Shown here: positions 39,993 through 52,514 of the stretch, in pieces
How the letters are laid out: every line of letters begins with the position of its first letter
How positions within the stretch are numbered: the first letter of the stretch is position 1
Assembly: GCA_016647705.1 (NCBI GenBank)
Contig: CM028333.1
Coordinates: forward strand, 7,886,616-7,950,615
Origin: Eucommia ulmoides
Lineage: Eukaryota; Streptophyta; Magnoliopsida; Garryales; Eucommiaceae
DNA length: 64,000 nt
Direction: 5' to 3'
Translations under genes and position numbers: made by a program
Notes under the pieces: generated by a model
Told to the model about the DNA's origin: nothing
What the model saw: only the letters and a program-made list of their open reading frames with translations
The model's database searches: none

Positions 39993-42900
39993 AGATGGTA
40001 ATTCTAAATTCTTTCATACGTCCGTCAAAATGCGTAACTCTCCACTATGCTTGTCTGATATTCTCCATGAAGATGGAAATAGCTTAGTTGATCCCAATTT
40101 ATTTCATAAAGCAGCTATTGAGTTTTTCAAAGATCTATACTTGTCTACCCAGGTTTCTTATTCGGACACTGTCTTTGATTCCATCTCTAGCATAGTCACG
40201 GATATGGATAATGCCATGTTATTGGCTCCTTTCTCGATGGATGAAATCAAAGAGTCCCTGTGGTCCATACCTATTGACGGTGCTCCAGGTATCGATTTTC
40301 TCTCTTCTAGTTTTTTCCAATCTTCTTGGGATATTGTGAGTAAAGATATTTGAGAAGCAACTAATTATTTTCTTAAAAGAAATCCCCTCTCTACGGCTCT
40401 CTCTAGCACATTACTGGTTTTTATTCCGAATAAGTCTCAACGTACATCTCCTAAAGATTTTCGCCCGATCAGTTTATGTAATATTTGCTATAAAATCTTT
40501 TCTAAGGCTTTATCTACAAGATTGACGTCTCTCCTTCCAAAATTAATTTATGTTCAACAACACGGTTTTGTTAAAGGTAGGTCCATCGCCGAAGCAAGTG
40601 GGCAAGCCCAAGAGCTTGTCAAAGATTTGGGCAAGGATATTCGTGGTCGTAATGTTATGCTCAAACTCGATATGGCTAAAGCTTATGATCGAATCGAGTG
40701 GAATTTTTTAATTGAGGTGCTTAATCGATATGGTTTCAGCTCAGGATTTATTGTTGCTACCTCTAGATGTTTTGACTCGACTTATTTCTCAGTGATGTTT
40801 TAGGGGGTCTATAAGGGTTGGTTTCCTGCTTCTAGAGGATTGCATCAAGGCGACCCTATTTCACCCTTATTATTTATCTTGGCTCAAGAGGTTCTTAGTC
40901 GGAATATCTATCAATCCATGATAGATGGTCGGGTCCATCCTTTTGTAACTAAAAGATGTTGTCCTCTGGTTTCCCACTTGATGTTTGCAGATGATGCCCT
41001 CATTTTCTGCAATGGAAGTTCTCGTAGTATTAGAAATCTAATGAAGGTTCTTGAAGAATATCAGTTAGCCTCCGGTCAGTTTGTGAGTGCTCCGAAAAGT
41101 AATTTCTATTTATATCCTAACTGTCCTAATACGCATCGTTTGGCTATTGGACTTTCCATAGGTTTTAGTCAAGGTAGTTTTCCTTGCACTTATCTTGGAG
41201 TGCCCTATACCTACAACCATCGGAAAGTGATTCACTTCGCTGGTCTTATTGAGAAAGTGTCCAAGATAGTCGATGGGTGGGAAGTTAAGTTTCTTTCTAG
41301 TGGAGGTAAACTTGTTCTGCTAAAGCATGTTCTATCTTCATTCCCTCTTCATCTTTTAGCATCCACTTGTGTTCACAATAGCATTCTGGAGGATATAGAA
41401 TCCATGTTTGCAAACTTCTTTTGGGGCCACTCGGATTCAGGAAAGAAAAGGCACTGGGTGGCTTGGCAGAAGATCTGTCAAGATACCTCTACAGGCGGTC
41501 TTAGTCTTCGAAAGTTTAAGGATATGAAGAAGGCTTTCTCTCTCAAAGGATTTGGTCTTTACTGAAAGAGAATTCTCTCCGGTGCGACTTTATGCGATCT
41601 AAATATACTAAAAATCTTCCGTTATCTCTGTGGACAGATCAAATTGGGAGTTTTAAAATGTGGAAAGATATTTTATCGACTAAAAATATTTTTCTGCAAT
41701 TTTCAAGATGGAAAGTTGGCAATGGCGAGCTCACTAGCTTTTGGCATGATGATTGGGGCTTGGTATCCTAGCTAATAATCTTCATTTTACCAACTCGTTG
41801 TCTTCTGTAAAAATATTCCTATAGGATGAGGAATGGAATTCCCCAGATCTGGAGAATGATGCTCAGGATTTCTTGGAAGGCTCCCTCCCTATTTTATCAT
41901 CGGAATCTGATTCTCTCAATTGGCTCCCTAGCGATAATGGTGTTTTCTCCATCAAATATGCTTGGAGAGCTATTAGCGACGGGGTAATACCAATTGATCA
42001 TTATTCTAATCTTTGGAGTTTACGTGTTCCTTTGAAGATTAAGATTTTCATGTGGCGGCTATTGAAAAACAAACTTGCGGTGGATGATATCATTCAGAAA
42101 ATGGGAGTTATTTTGGTGTCAGGTTGTCGTTGCTGTTTTTTTCGATCCCCTGAGACTATTCAACATCTTTTTCTGGACAGTGAGGTTGCTGCTAAGGTTT
42201 GGCGGCATTTTAGCTCCTTCTTTAATATTCATTTTATTCCTCAACCTTTAATCCACCTTCTTAAGTTATGGTGGAGTAAGCTAAAAGAGAGTTCTCAGTT
42301 TCATAAAATAGGGGCGTTGATCCCGTCGCTGATCTGTTGGGAGATTTGGTTAAATCGGAATCGTGCTATCCATGATAAAGTTTCTTTGTCTGATAAATGG
42401 ATCATTACCAAAGTTAGAAATTGGATTAAAGTCCTAAGACCTTTGATTAAATCTACATCGGTTTTTTCTTCTTTTGGGACTCATTCTCTGGTTCTATTGG
42501 GTTGTCCGATTAAACAGGTAGTTCATCGTCGGCCCCTGATCTGTCATTGGACCCGTCCGCCCGAGGGGAGTTTCAAACTTAATGTCTACGGAGCTTTAAA
42601 GAGGAAGACCATGATGGCATCTTGTGGAGGTGTTGTGCATGACAGTAATGGAACTATTATTTGGGCATTCTTCTCTCCCTTTTCTGTTAGTTTGAGTTTC
42701 CTAGCTGAGTTCCACGGTTTGTTCTTGGGGATTCAAGAGGCTCTTTGTTTGGGCCAGCTTCCCTTGCGGGTTGAAAGCGATTCGTTAGCCCTGGTTCATT
42801 AAATCAAGAAGGATAGTCTAATCTGGTCAATTACTCATCTCTGGAACACTGTTCGGTTTTGGATTCTTTTATTTGACATTCAGATTTCTCATGTTCATCG

Positions 42901-43063
42901 AGAATGTAATTTTGTTGCTGATAGTCTAGTTAGTATTGTTTCATCTAGCCCTTTGTTTTTTCCTGTAGGGAGCCCCTTACCTCCCGACATAATTTCTTAT
43001 GCTCGTGAGGATCAAGAGGGTATTTCCCGCCTGAGGTTGTTACTTTTTCCACTTTATATATAA
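39993..43063 (+). pseudogene. LINE1 ORF2, reverse transcriptase to RNase H
   Basis: Continues the endonuclease half after element A. A single frame runs 39993-41565 with three point stops (TGA 40351, TAG 40801, TGA 41563). RT blocks: SLCNICYKI (about 40474), KLDMAKAYDR (about 40663-40692), HQGDPISPLLF (about 40843-40875), catalytic FADD at 40984-40995, and TYLGVPY (about 41191). After a frameshift (41566-41872) the zinc-binding zf-RVT region (41930-42210) and an RNase H domain (42540-42980) follow, ending TAA 43061-43063. RNase H keeps the ESDS and HVHRECNFVAD blocks, but the first catalytic Asp of LNVDG is Tyr, and a TAA follows at about 42800. Rather few lesions for its age, but not functional. 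Confidence 0.9.
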
Positions 43064-43100
43064 AGAGTATTGTTCTCTAAAAAAAAAAAACTACACCATG

Positions 43101-44760
43101 CAAGTTGCCCAACTTCATCTTAAATCTTGTGATTATTTGTATAAAACCAATAGAAAAAATTTGTTGGGACACACTAATGTTAAGAAAAAGTACCATCTTC
43201 TGAACTGGGAAACCATATGCAAATCTAAAAAGGGAGGAGGTTTTGATATAAAAATTCCATAAAAAATAACAAATATTTCCTTGCGAAGCTGGAAGGAAAA
43301 TTGTGATGGGTAAAAAAAGTTTGTGGATCGGTGTCATTAGAGAAAAATACCAATTGGAGAAAAACCCAATCTCTTGGGACAAAAAGCAAGGATGTTCTCA
43401 CAACTGGAGAGCTACTGTCAACTCCAAGGACATCCTTATTACAAGCATGAATGGAAGGTTTGTAATGGAGTTGATATTAATATGTGGACGAACTAGTGAT
43501 TTGGAGATAGCCCTCTGGGCAACCCAACCATCTAGGAGAACTTTGCCCTTAAAGTTTCGAACATAGAGAATGATCAAAGAGATTGGTTCCTTATACTAGC
43601 TATCCATCTTATCACGGTTGAACAACAAGATAAGTCATTTTTTATTCCAATTTGCCATATTGTGCCTTCCCTGATAAGTCAATTTGGCACCTAGGTTTCA
43701 GGACGATTTAGTGTTAAATCGGCCGATGAATTTATTGACATTGATGGTATTTTAACTAATCTTTCTTTGTGGGACTGAATTTGGAAACTTAAATCCCTCA
43801 AAAAAATAAAGTTATTATTTTATTTTTTTTTGGAGAAAATCTTCCATAAGACATTAGTGACTAATCAAGTTAGAGCAAATAGAAGTAGTGAAGCTTCTAG
43901 TTTGTGCCAGTGGTGTCATGGGAGCATTAAAATATTGGATCATGCCCTTAAAAAATGCCACAAGACTTCTCGGGTCTGGCCAATTTTTCTTTGGAATGAT
44001 CATTTCCTGCAATCCTTGGATGTGAATATTCTTGTTTGGATGAGAGAGAATCTCAAGGGAGTTCTCTCAACCCTACTCGTTTCTTATTTTTATTTATTTT
44101 TTTTTTTTTTTTTTTTTTTTTTTGTGATTTCCATATGGGAGATTTGGAAGAAGGACAAGAACAAGGAAGATCTTGAAAGTAAATTTCAAGATACTTACCT
44201 TGCTGCCTCTTGGATCTCTTGATTTACTATTGTGCTTTGGGATATCTTTCACTTTTGAAATCTCTCAAATGGAACCTCCTCTAAAATTTCTCCTGATTGG
44301 GTTCACTCCCTGCAAGTTTTTATAAGCTTAACACTGACGGCAGTGTGCTTAAAAATCTCAGAGTAGGAGTAATCGGTGGTTTGATACGCGACAATTTGGG
44401 AGCTTGGCGAGTTGGCTACTTTGGGTACGTTCGGTTTTATACTACGCTGGAAGCAGAACTGAGAAGCATCTACACTGAAATCTGCATAGCTTCTAGTTTG
44501 GACTTCCCAAGAGTTGTCGTCGAGATGAATTCGGCCGAAGAAGTGGCATTGTCCTTGAAGATTGCCTGGAACTTCATCGATTTAAATCGTGGGTTGAGTA
44601 CTATAAAAAATTTCTTGCAAATAACAACTACATCCTACAATTTGTGGCAAGGGAAAGAAATAAATGCATTGATTTTCTTGGGAAGAAAGATATGGTGAAA
44701 AAACAAGAGATTAAGATGATAGAAAGATATGGCGAAAAAACAAAAGATTAAGATGATAGA
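43101..44760 (+). pseudogene. Outer LINE (LINE2) ORF2, 3' part
   Basis: Resumes LINE2 immediately after the target duplication: end of the RT region (WETICKSKKGGGFDI-like, about 43206-43250), the zf-RVT region (about 43830-44020, with CQWCHG and VWPIFLW blocks), and RNase H. RNase H begins FYKLNTDGS (about 44316-44342), keeps a Glu-rich EAEL block (about 44450), and ends FVARERNKCIDFLGKKD (about 44643-44690). Many stops and a long T run (44098-44123) interrupt it. A ~38-bp step, AGATATGG(T/C)GAAAAAAC, is duplicated at 44686-44761. The poly(A) end was not found. Confidence 0.85.
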
Positions 44761-44761
44761 A

Positions 44762-45131
44762 TCTCTGTTAGAAGAAAGACAAACCACATCTCTAATGAGA
44801 TGGACCCGATCACTTTTGACCATTGTCCCTACTGTCCCCTCTTTTTCGTCTTCATTTTTTAGAAATATTTTAGAATAGGACCATAATTTCTTCTCATGAC
44901 CACGTTGGGCCCATGGCAAGTCTCAATGAACGAAGGTTGTGGGATCTCGATGCAATTTAGATAGTTAGTTGGATCTCATTGTTTCAAAACATGGGGTGGT
45001 GTCTTGTCTGTCTTTTTTTTTTTTTTTATTAAACAAAGCCATGTGAGAAATTGTCATTGGGAAAACGTAAAGAAAAGTTAATGGGAACCACCTCTCGTGA
45101 TCCAATGTCCCTTTCAACAAACAAATGCATC
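44762..45131. other. Spacer after LINE2
   Basis: Contains a T run (45013-45027) and no recognisable gene; may include the LINE2 3' UTR. Confidence 0.4.
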
Positions 45132-45139
45132 CAAACCAT

Positions 45140-45571
45140 TAGAGATGTCAATGGTCCGGTTCTGCTCTATTTTATGCAAAATCAAAATAAAAATCGTTTA
45201 AGATATGTAAAATTATAATTAAAATTTTTTTTTTTTTTAAACGATTTTAAAACCAGATCGTTTAATTTTAACCAAAACCACGAAACCGTTTAAGATTTTT
45301 AAATTTTATAAAAAACCAAAACCGCAACCGCGAGCCACAATTCACTATTAATTCTAAACATTCTTCAAATCATACACTCTTTAAAAAACTAAAAACCAAT
45401 AGCAAAACCAACTATATAATAATATTCTTTAAAATCATACAGTCTACGAAACCAACTATATAAAAATAGTCTTCAACATAAACTAAAAATCAACTAAAGT
45501 GTAAACTAAAATAGTTAAAAGTGTAAATAAATAAAAATAGAGATGAAACTATAAATACTAAATAAATTAAA

Positions 45572-45627
<56 letters not shown>

Positions 45628-45804
45628 TATACGGTTCGGCTCATGGTTCGATTTCGTGGTTTGGTTACACGGTTACTATCCCAAAATCAAAACCGTTTCG
45701 GTTTCTAAATTTAAAACCAAAACCAAAATTATTTAGTCAGTTTCAACCCGGACTATTTGGTTCGGTTTTTTCGATTACCCGTCGGTTTTTTTTTCCCATC
45801 CCTA
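45140..45804. mobile_element. hAT-type MITE (665 bp)
   Basis: Left end TAGAGATGTCAATGGTCCGG; reversed right end TAGGGATGGGAAAAAAAAAC. The 8-bp flanks CAAACCAT (45132-45139) and CAAACCAC (45805-45812) match at 7 of 8 bases, as expected for hAT. The interior alternates AAAACCGTTT / CGGTTCGG motifs and includes (AT)n at about 45573-45621. No transposase. Confidence 0.75.
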
Positions 45805-45812
45805 CAAACCAC

Positions 45813-46154
45813 CAACAAAGCTTATTACTACTTGCTCTGATTTTTTTTTATTTTTTATTTTTATTATTATTATATTTTTTTAACATTTTTGTAAAATGTT
45901 GGAGAGTAGTTCAAAAACTTCAAAGAGCCGGCAATTCAAGAACCTAACTAGAACATGTTAAGAGTTTCATGGGATTCTCCGGTTATGAGTAAGAACTACA
46001 CATAGGACAAATCACCAATTTAATTAATTAATTTATTTATTTTTTTGTTTGATCTAAAACGATGACGAATTAGACATTCTTTTATATGAAAAAACAATGA
46101 TATCAAGTGATTTCCATGTAGTTACATGAATGCGTGGTAAAAAAAAAAAAAAAA
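45813..46154. other. Spacer
   Basis: T-rich and A-rich runs; nothing recognised. Confidence 0.4.
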
Positions 46155-46193
46155 AAGGTTTGTTTATGTGCTTATTTTACTCTTAATTTAAAA

Positions 46194-46224
<31 letters not shown>

Positions 46225-46577
46225 AAAAAAATCTCTAAGCAACTATAATTTGGGCTTTTAAGTCCCGCGCATTAAAAGAAAAGAATGTTTAAGGCCCAAT
46301 ACACTCTCATAATTACATGTATTTAATTTATAAATAAAATATTTGTTAAATTTAACAAATATTACACAAGTATATATAATATTATTATATGTAATTTGTA
46401 ACATGTAAGTAATATTATACAGATACATGTAACTAATATTACACAGGTGTAAGTACATGCGGGATTAATACGCAGGCAAAAATCAATTTCAACAACCAAA
46501 TCAAAACTTATATTTTAAATTAAGACCAATAACATATTACACTCACTATTTGGGAGTAATCACCAATTATCCCAAAA
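46155..46577. repeat. Dispersed MITE-like repeat, second copy
   Basis: Counterpart of 12905-13323 in GAPDH intron 5, same orientation, ending ACCAATTATCCC. Differences are mostly point changes and an A-rich insertion near 46190-46230. Confidence 0.6.
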
Positions 46578-46585
46578 AAAAAAGT

Positions 46586-46745
46586 AGGGATGTAACTTGT
46601 TCGATGTGGTTCAGTTTGATTGAACTATTTAGAAACCAAATCAAAGATGTCGGTTTGGAAAAATATGAAATCAAACCAAATTAAAATTGGATCGTAAATC
46701 GAATTGAACCGATTCACAGTATTTGGTTCAGTTTTGATTTTTGGG
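46586..46745. mobile_element. Truncated hAT-like MITE end
   Basis: Starts TAGGGATGTAACTTG and has the AACCRAATC / GGTTCAGTTT composition of the element at 45140-45804. The other end was not found. Confidence 0.4.
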
Positions 46746-47118
46746 ACAATCGATTGGAGGTCCTCCATTTAAATTTTAATTGGTCAAAAGTCCTACATGT
46801 GATAATTTATTTTGATTTAGTCTCATATGTTTTAAAAATGCGAAATTTTACTCTCATGATAGCCACGCGTCAGTTACATGTAACTATTTTGTGTGTAATA
46901 TTACTATATTAGTTACAGGTAACTAATTTTTATTTTTTATTTTTTTTCAGTTACATGTTCCAATAATATGTAACTTTTTAGTGATATGTCTCTAAGATAT
47001 AATTAAAAAATTTGATATTTTTCAGTTACATATTTTAATAATATGTAACTTTTTAATTACATGTTTCTAATATGTGACTAAAAAAATTGATATTTTTTCA
47101 GTTACGTCACAAAATATT

Positions 47119-47156
<38 letters not shown>

Positions 47157-47395
47157 GTAATTGTAACATATAGCTAATATTATATAAGTACATGTAACTA
47201 AAAATACCCAAATATGTGTGAAAAGTAACAATTATAAAATTGTAATTAACATTAGTTACGTGTAACAGAATTCACTATAAAAATCAAATGTACTCACTAA
47301 AAGACTCCCTACAATTCCTGCAATGCGGGACTAAAACACAAGTGAAATCTAACTTAAAGGACTAAATTAAAACCTAATAACACAAAAGAACTTTT
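46746..47395. repeat. TTACATGTAACT-rich repeat
   Basis: Many copies of AGTTACATGTAACT and ATATGTAACTTTTTA; related in motif to 46155-46577 but not collinear. A short (AT)n lies near 47128-47156. An A run (47410-47443) follows. Confidence 0.45.
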
Positions 47396-47406
47396 CACTA
47401 ATTAGA

Positions 47407-47443
<37 letters not shown>

Positions 47444-47446
<3 letters not shown>

Positions 47447-47770
47447 TTTTTCACCGATTTTTCCTTGATTTTTTTAGAGTGTATATTCACAATTACTTGT
47501 GCTTGGTGAATGTTTATTATAGGCTGAACAGTAACATGGGAGTAACATGGGATTACGTAATATTTCATTAATGAATGTTCACAATGAGTTGAACAATAAT
47601 ATAATATCTGTAATGGTTCATTCATGAATATTCACTAACAACTAAAGGTTATATGATTTTAAGTGAATGTTTAATTAATCGTGCAATTTAGAATTAGTGG
47701 ATGATTAGGTTAGATACAATAAACCCTAAATAATGATTCGGTATTAGAGAACATTAAATAATTGCGAGTA
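47444..47770. other. AT-rich DNA with GAATGTTCA motifs, left of the solo LTR
   Basis: Repeated GTGAATGTTYA motifs continue on the other side of the solo LTR (48899-49200), so this was one sequence before the LTR inserted. No gene seen. Confidence 0.5.
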
Positions 47771-47775
47771 GATGT

Positions 47776-48893
47776 TGTCACACCCCACCTCGAGCTCCAT
47801 GTCCGAGGCTAGGCATGACCTCGAATTGATATTATCTCATCTAAACAAATGCAATTTGAACAACATGTAGATAACTAAATTAAATTTTAATATTATAAAT
47901 TCAAAATTCAGAGATTAGACATATTCCAAATATTTCATAACAAAACTACAAAATCCGAACCCTTCGCGATTAACACTTGTCTTGACAGCCACAAAAATAA
48001 AAATGACATCACCCTCTGATTCTATTTAATGCCAGTAGTGGACCCGTCTCTAGTTGGAATACTTGAGATAAAATATTTTATCGGTACTGTCTTCATAATA
48101 TAAAAAAAAAAATTATGAATCAAGTACATTTATCAAAATCCCTTTCCAAAACATAATATAACCACACGCTGAGCAATATCAAAATTTCACAGTTATCATC
48201 AAATTAAAACAACTGAATTTAAATTAACTGATTCACGTATTTTTTTTTATATAATAAAATAACACATATGTATTTCCTTACTAGCCATATGTTTGTTTAT
48301 CTCACGATTGGGAGTTATGACGGTACCATAACCTATACATCTGCGCAATTTAAGATTATCAATGTCAGGTTTATTCAATATCTCTAATGGTAGGAGTCAA
48401 CACATGATAAAAATCACTATATTATATCAATAATCGCAACTCATGGTAAAAATCATCATATCATATTGATAACCAACAATAAAACAATATATATCAACCA
48501 CCTACAGGACTTACCCTCTTGTCAGGTAACAATACACCCGCATGATATGCTCTCCAATCGAATCACAAACACAATATCCTACAAGACATACCCTTCTGTT
48601 AGTACCCATAACATATCGTAGGATATGCCCCTCCTAAAATAAAAAATATATAAATTATATCTCAAAAATTTTAAAATATAATTTTTCAAATAACATAATA
48701 ATTCCTAAATTTTTAAAAGTAAAAAATTAAAGTCAACATTTAATCCCCAAAGTTCTTAAAACCAAATTTTAAATACTATAACGACCCTCAAAAAAATTTT
48801 AAAGTAAAATTTAAATGACACAATAACCCCATTAGTTTGTAAATGCTCTAAAATGCAAATAAAAATATGCACATGCAAAAATTAGGTCTTCTC
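47776..48893 (-). repeat. Solo gypsy LTR, antisense
   Basis: 1118 bp with a perfect 5-bp target duplication GATGT (47771-47775, 48894-48898). It starts TGTCACACCCCACC, the reverse of a normal GGGGTGTGACA LTR end. The other end reads GGTCTTCTC where the relative at 558-1609 has GGTCTTACA. No internal element region adjoins, so it probably arose by LTR-LTR recombination. Confidence 0.8.
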
Positions 48894-48898
48894 GATGT

Positions 48899-49341
48899 TA
48901 CAAGAAATAGTAGTGTGTTCAGTCTTATTGCATGGTAAAACTCAGTGAATGTTCATTGGTACGAAAAATCACTGTCTTGATGTGTAAGTGAATGTTCAGT
49001 ATGAATGGGATCTATTCGACTTCAAATCTAGTGAAGATTTTTTGAGTATGAATTACACGACTAGGGTGTTTAAAATAATAATGTGTTTTTTAGCCTTAGT
49101 ACATGTTCAATTAAAATGCATGTTCAATAATGGTAAAAATAACAGTATCAACGTCATCACAAAATATAATTTTTAACTCTAAGTTTAGTGAACATTCACT
49201 TTTGACCTTTTTTCCACTAAAAAATAATTGATATGGAAATCAAAATGAAGATGATAAAATGTAGATTAAAATAGTATAATTTTCATGAATTTAATTTATT
49301 ATCAAAGTTCACAAAATGAGTTTTTTTGTTGGTGTTATTAA
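48899..49341. other. AT-rich DNA with GAATGTTCA motifs, right of the solo LTR
   Basis: Continuation of 47444-47770. No gene. Confidence 0.45.
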
Positions 49342-51285
49342 GAGCATCTCCAACAGAAGTGGCAAATTTAGTGTCATTTGTTGAATATGGCACAAAAATA
49401 GTAGTATAGCACATGTGGTTTAGGGTGTGCACTCCAACATTTGTGGCAAAAACATTGTGTTATTTCATTAAATGTATTTGGTATTAAAATTAAAAATAGA
49501 TATTGTCTTAAATTAAAAATTTAAAGTAATTGCTAAATTTCCATTGAACTTTTAATTTTTTAACTTTTTCATGTAGTTTGAATTTGAATTAGTATTATAT
49601 ATTGCATGTATCAAATTAAAAATTAGATTCCGAATCCACATGTGTCAAATTAAATTAAATAAATCTGGTAAATTGATTCTGAATTGAACTAGAAAATTAG
49701 CTCCAATTAAATTATAACCTAACTTAAATAATAAATTAAAATTAGTCCAAACAAAATAAAATTAACAAACTAACCGAAGCAAAAAAAAATAAAAAAATAG
49801 GGAAATTTATTATTTAGTTCTTATAAGATATACTAATTAGAAAATGAACCACCAACTATCATAATTAAGTTTTTGGTCCCCATAACTTTTTTAAAATTTA
49901 GTCCTTTAAGATTCCCCCTATATCTAATTTATTTACAAATCATGCCATTACACAAATGCAACAGTCACACACATTTGTGAATGTTCATATTTTCATCTGG
50001 TATGTTGTAACATTTCAATACATTTACATTTCGTCAACCCACGTGAACTTTACCAAACAACAAATCAAAATATGAGAATATTCACAAAAATCGCTAATTC
50101 GAAACATATCTAACAAAATCAATATGAATATTCACCAAATCGTAAAATGAACATCCACCAAACTAAACAAATGAACATTCAGATATATGTATTTCATATG
50201 AACATTCAACCCAGAGAAGTAAATTAGAATTTTCCAGATCTGAAAAATGGAGAGGAGAGAGAGAGAGCAACCAGATCTGAGAGCATTCAAACTAGGTCTG
50301 AGAACAAGAACAATCAACATGAACATTTAACCCAGATCTGGAGTTTTTTAGATCAGGAAATGGAGAGAACAAAAGGCCAACGACGGAGAGAACATTCAAA
50401 CTATATGGAAATTCATATATCCGAAAATCATGACCACGAGAACATTCACATGAACAAACATATCTGAAAAAATTCCTGATATGGGATTTTCTAGATCTGA
50501 GAAAGAGAGAGAGAGAGATCGGCTGAGGAAGACAACAACGAGTAAAGTACCGGCGGCGATGGTGGCGTAAAGGAAAAACAATCACCGTCGTTCGTTTGTT
50601 CGCAATTGAGCCACTAGTGCTCGTGCTCGCCACCGTGAGTTCACCATTATGGTCACCATAGCCGCCGTCGTGCAACCGTTTATCCTCAGATCGAGAGAGA
50701 TAAAGAGAGCACAGATTGAGAGCTGCGAACGTGAGGAAAATCGCTGCAAATCAACTACTGGTCACCACGGCAGTGAGGAAGATCGCCGCGACTGTGAGGA
50801 AGATTGTTGCAAATCAACCACCGACGGTTCATCCAGATCGAGCACATGGTTCGATAGCAGTCTTTAGATACAGTCGTTAGCGACAATTTGAAGGTGGTCG
50901 ACGGCGGCAATCATTGGCAACTGTGAGGAAGATCGCCGCGGAAAGAGAGAGAGAGAAAGGTTTAAAAAATAATCTTTTTAAAAAAAAAAGGTATTTGAGG
51001 AAAGACAAAGTTAAATATGGTCTAAAGAATAAAAAACCCAATAAAATATAATTAACAAACTATTTATTTTTGGTTTGATGGTTGTTAGAGTAACAACTAC
51101 CTCCAATAGTCCTCCCACCATATTCTCGATTAGACTTGACTATGCCAAATATGGTTTAGGCAAAGGGGTGTGGTATTTTGGCACATTAAATACCACACCT
51201 ATTGGAGTCGTAGTTTTGGCTAAAAAATGATAAATTGGCGGTTAAATATTTGGCACAACTTATGGCACGTGTGTTGGAGATGCTC
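49342..51285. mobile_element. Harbinger-type MITE split by a MULE
   Basis: Perfect inverted ends GAGCATCTCCAACA / TGTTGGAGATGCTC and 3-bp duplication TAA (49339-49341, 51286-51288). Without the nested MULE it is about 0.7 kb. Subterminal GTGGCA/TGCCAA blocks appear on both arms. No transposase. Confidence 0.8.
49800..51039. mobile_element. Non-autonomous MULE nested in the MITE
   Basis: Left end GGGAAATTTATTATTTAGTT; reversed right end GGGTTTTTTATTCTTTAGAC. The 9-bp flanks AAAAAAATA and AATAAAATA match at 8 of 9 bases. The right arm (about 50945-51039, reversed) aligns with the left arm of the MULE at 5420-7400 over about 90 bp. The interior (50210-50935) is gene-like: GAGAGAGA leaders, repeated GAAGATCGCCGCG and CCGGCGGCGATGG-like stretches. 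The left part has repeated GAACATTCA. No intact gene. Confidence 0.75.
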
Positions 51286-51288
51286 TAA

Positions 51289-52514
51289 GGAGGTGACATT
51301 TGACTATTGTTTTTCACAGAAAGTGGCATCTGATGTAAATTAGATGATATATAGGGATAATTGTTTAAGAAAACTTAAGGACTATTTAGTAAGCATTATT
51401 TGTACACTAAATACTAGTGTTCATTATCTCATGGACATATTTATAGAATCTACTACTTTTGAGGACTATTAAATAAATAAAAAACATTACATTTCCATTA
51501 ATAATCTCTTGATATAATTATAAGTAATTATATATGGATTACTTATTTGCTTGCAAGTGCATTTGTTTAACTAATAGCTTTAAAATGACATCACAATAGA
51601 CCATTTTAGCAAACGAAAATAACTCCTATGGAATTCAACATAACCACTTAATTAGGAATGTTTCATTACTAGGATTCAAAATTTGTGTTGAATTCAACAT
51701 ACAAACTGTTATTGTGTCATTTAATTAGGAAATCTTGTGTTTGAATTCAACACGGTTACTTAATTAAGAAATTTTTTCCTTATTTAATATTGTTACATAC
51801 ACTGAATACCGGTTAAATATGTACCCAAAATGAACTTCCGCATAAAAAAAAAGGGTGGTTACTAATTATAATTGTTACAATTCTCGGATAGTACCCAAAA
51901 CGTACTTTCCAAAAAAAAAAATGATGGTTACTAATTCTAATTGTTAGAATTCTTGGATAGTTTAATTAATAAATTAAAGTGAGATTCATTAATTAAATTG
52001 ATCAGGTTAGTATTCCAATATGTTCCTCGCTGTTTGGAGATCAATATAGTATATCTATATGGAAAACATTATTAATTTGAATGAGATTTTAAATCTCAAA
52101 ATACCCACTTGAGGTTGGCTAAACATTAGAATGAAAAAAATAATCTCACATTGATTATGGAGTAAGAACTTGAGCACTATATCAATCTCTAAGTTTGAAG
52201 TAAAGGGCAAGCCCTTTGGACATATAATCTTTTGTGCGTTGTTGGGGTTCCACATTTAACCAAATTTGCACAGTTATCCAATGTCTCTGTATGTATGACC
52301 AAACCAAACTAGGTTTAGGTATGGGTCGATTCGATTCGGATCGGACTGGGTTAGAGTCAAGTCTGTTATCTGGTGATTATTCTGTGAACATTTACACCAA
52401 ACACGTGGCTTTTCAATTTTGAAGAATTGCATCCAATGATTGGTATCTTTTGGTCTTTTATAAATATGAGACTTTACATTTATTTCAGATTGTCTAATTT
52501 ATGTCATCTATCAC
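51289..52514. other. AT-rich spacer with a 70-bp tandem duplication
   Basis: Two adjacent 70-bp units, both starting GTACCCAAAA and containing GGTTACTAATT..AATTGTTA, lie at 51821-51890 and 51891-51960. GAATTCAACA repeats lie at 51631-51745. No gene. Confidence 0.6.

Larger units (their letters stand above)
20931..43090 (+). mobile_element. Full-length L1-type LINE (LINE1), interrupted
   Basis: Inserted in LINE2 with a perfect 12-bp target duplication, AACTACACCATG (20919-20930 and 43089-43100), and a 3' poly(A) tail (43079-43090). Removing the two inserted elements leaves about 6.2 kb, the usual size of a full plant L1. Order: 5' leader with GT/CT-rich repeats (20931-21409), ORF1 (21410-23026), ORF2 (23019 to 43063). 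The 3' UTR is under 20 bases before the tail. Confidence 0.9.
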
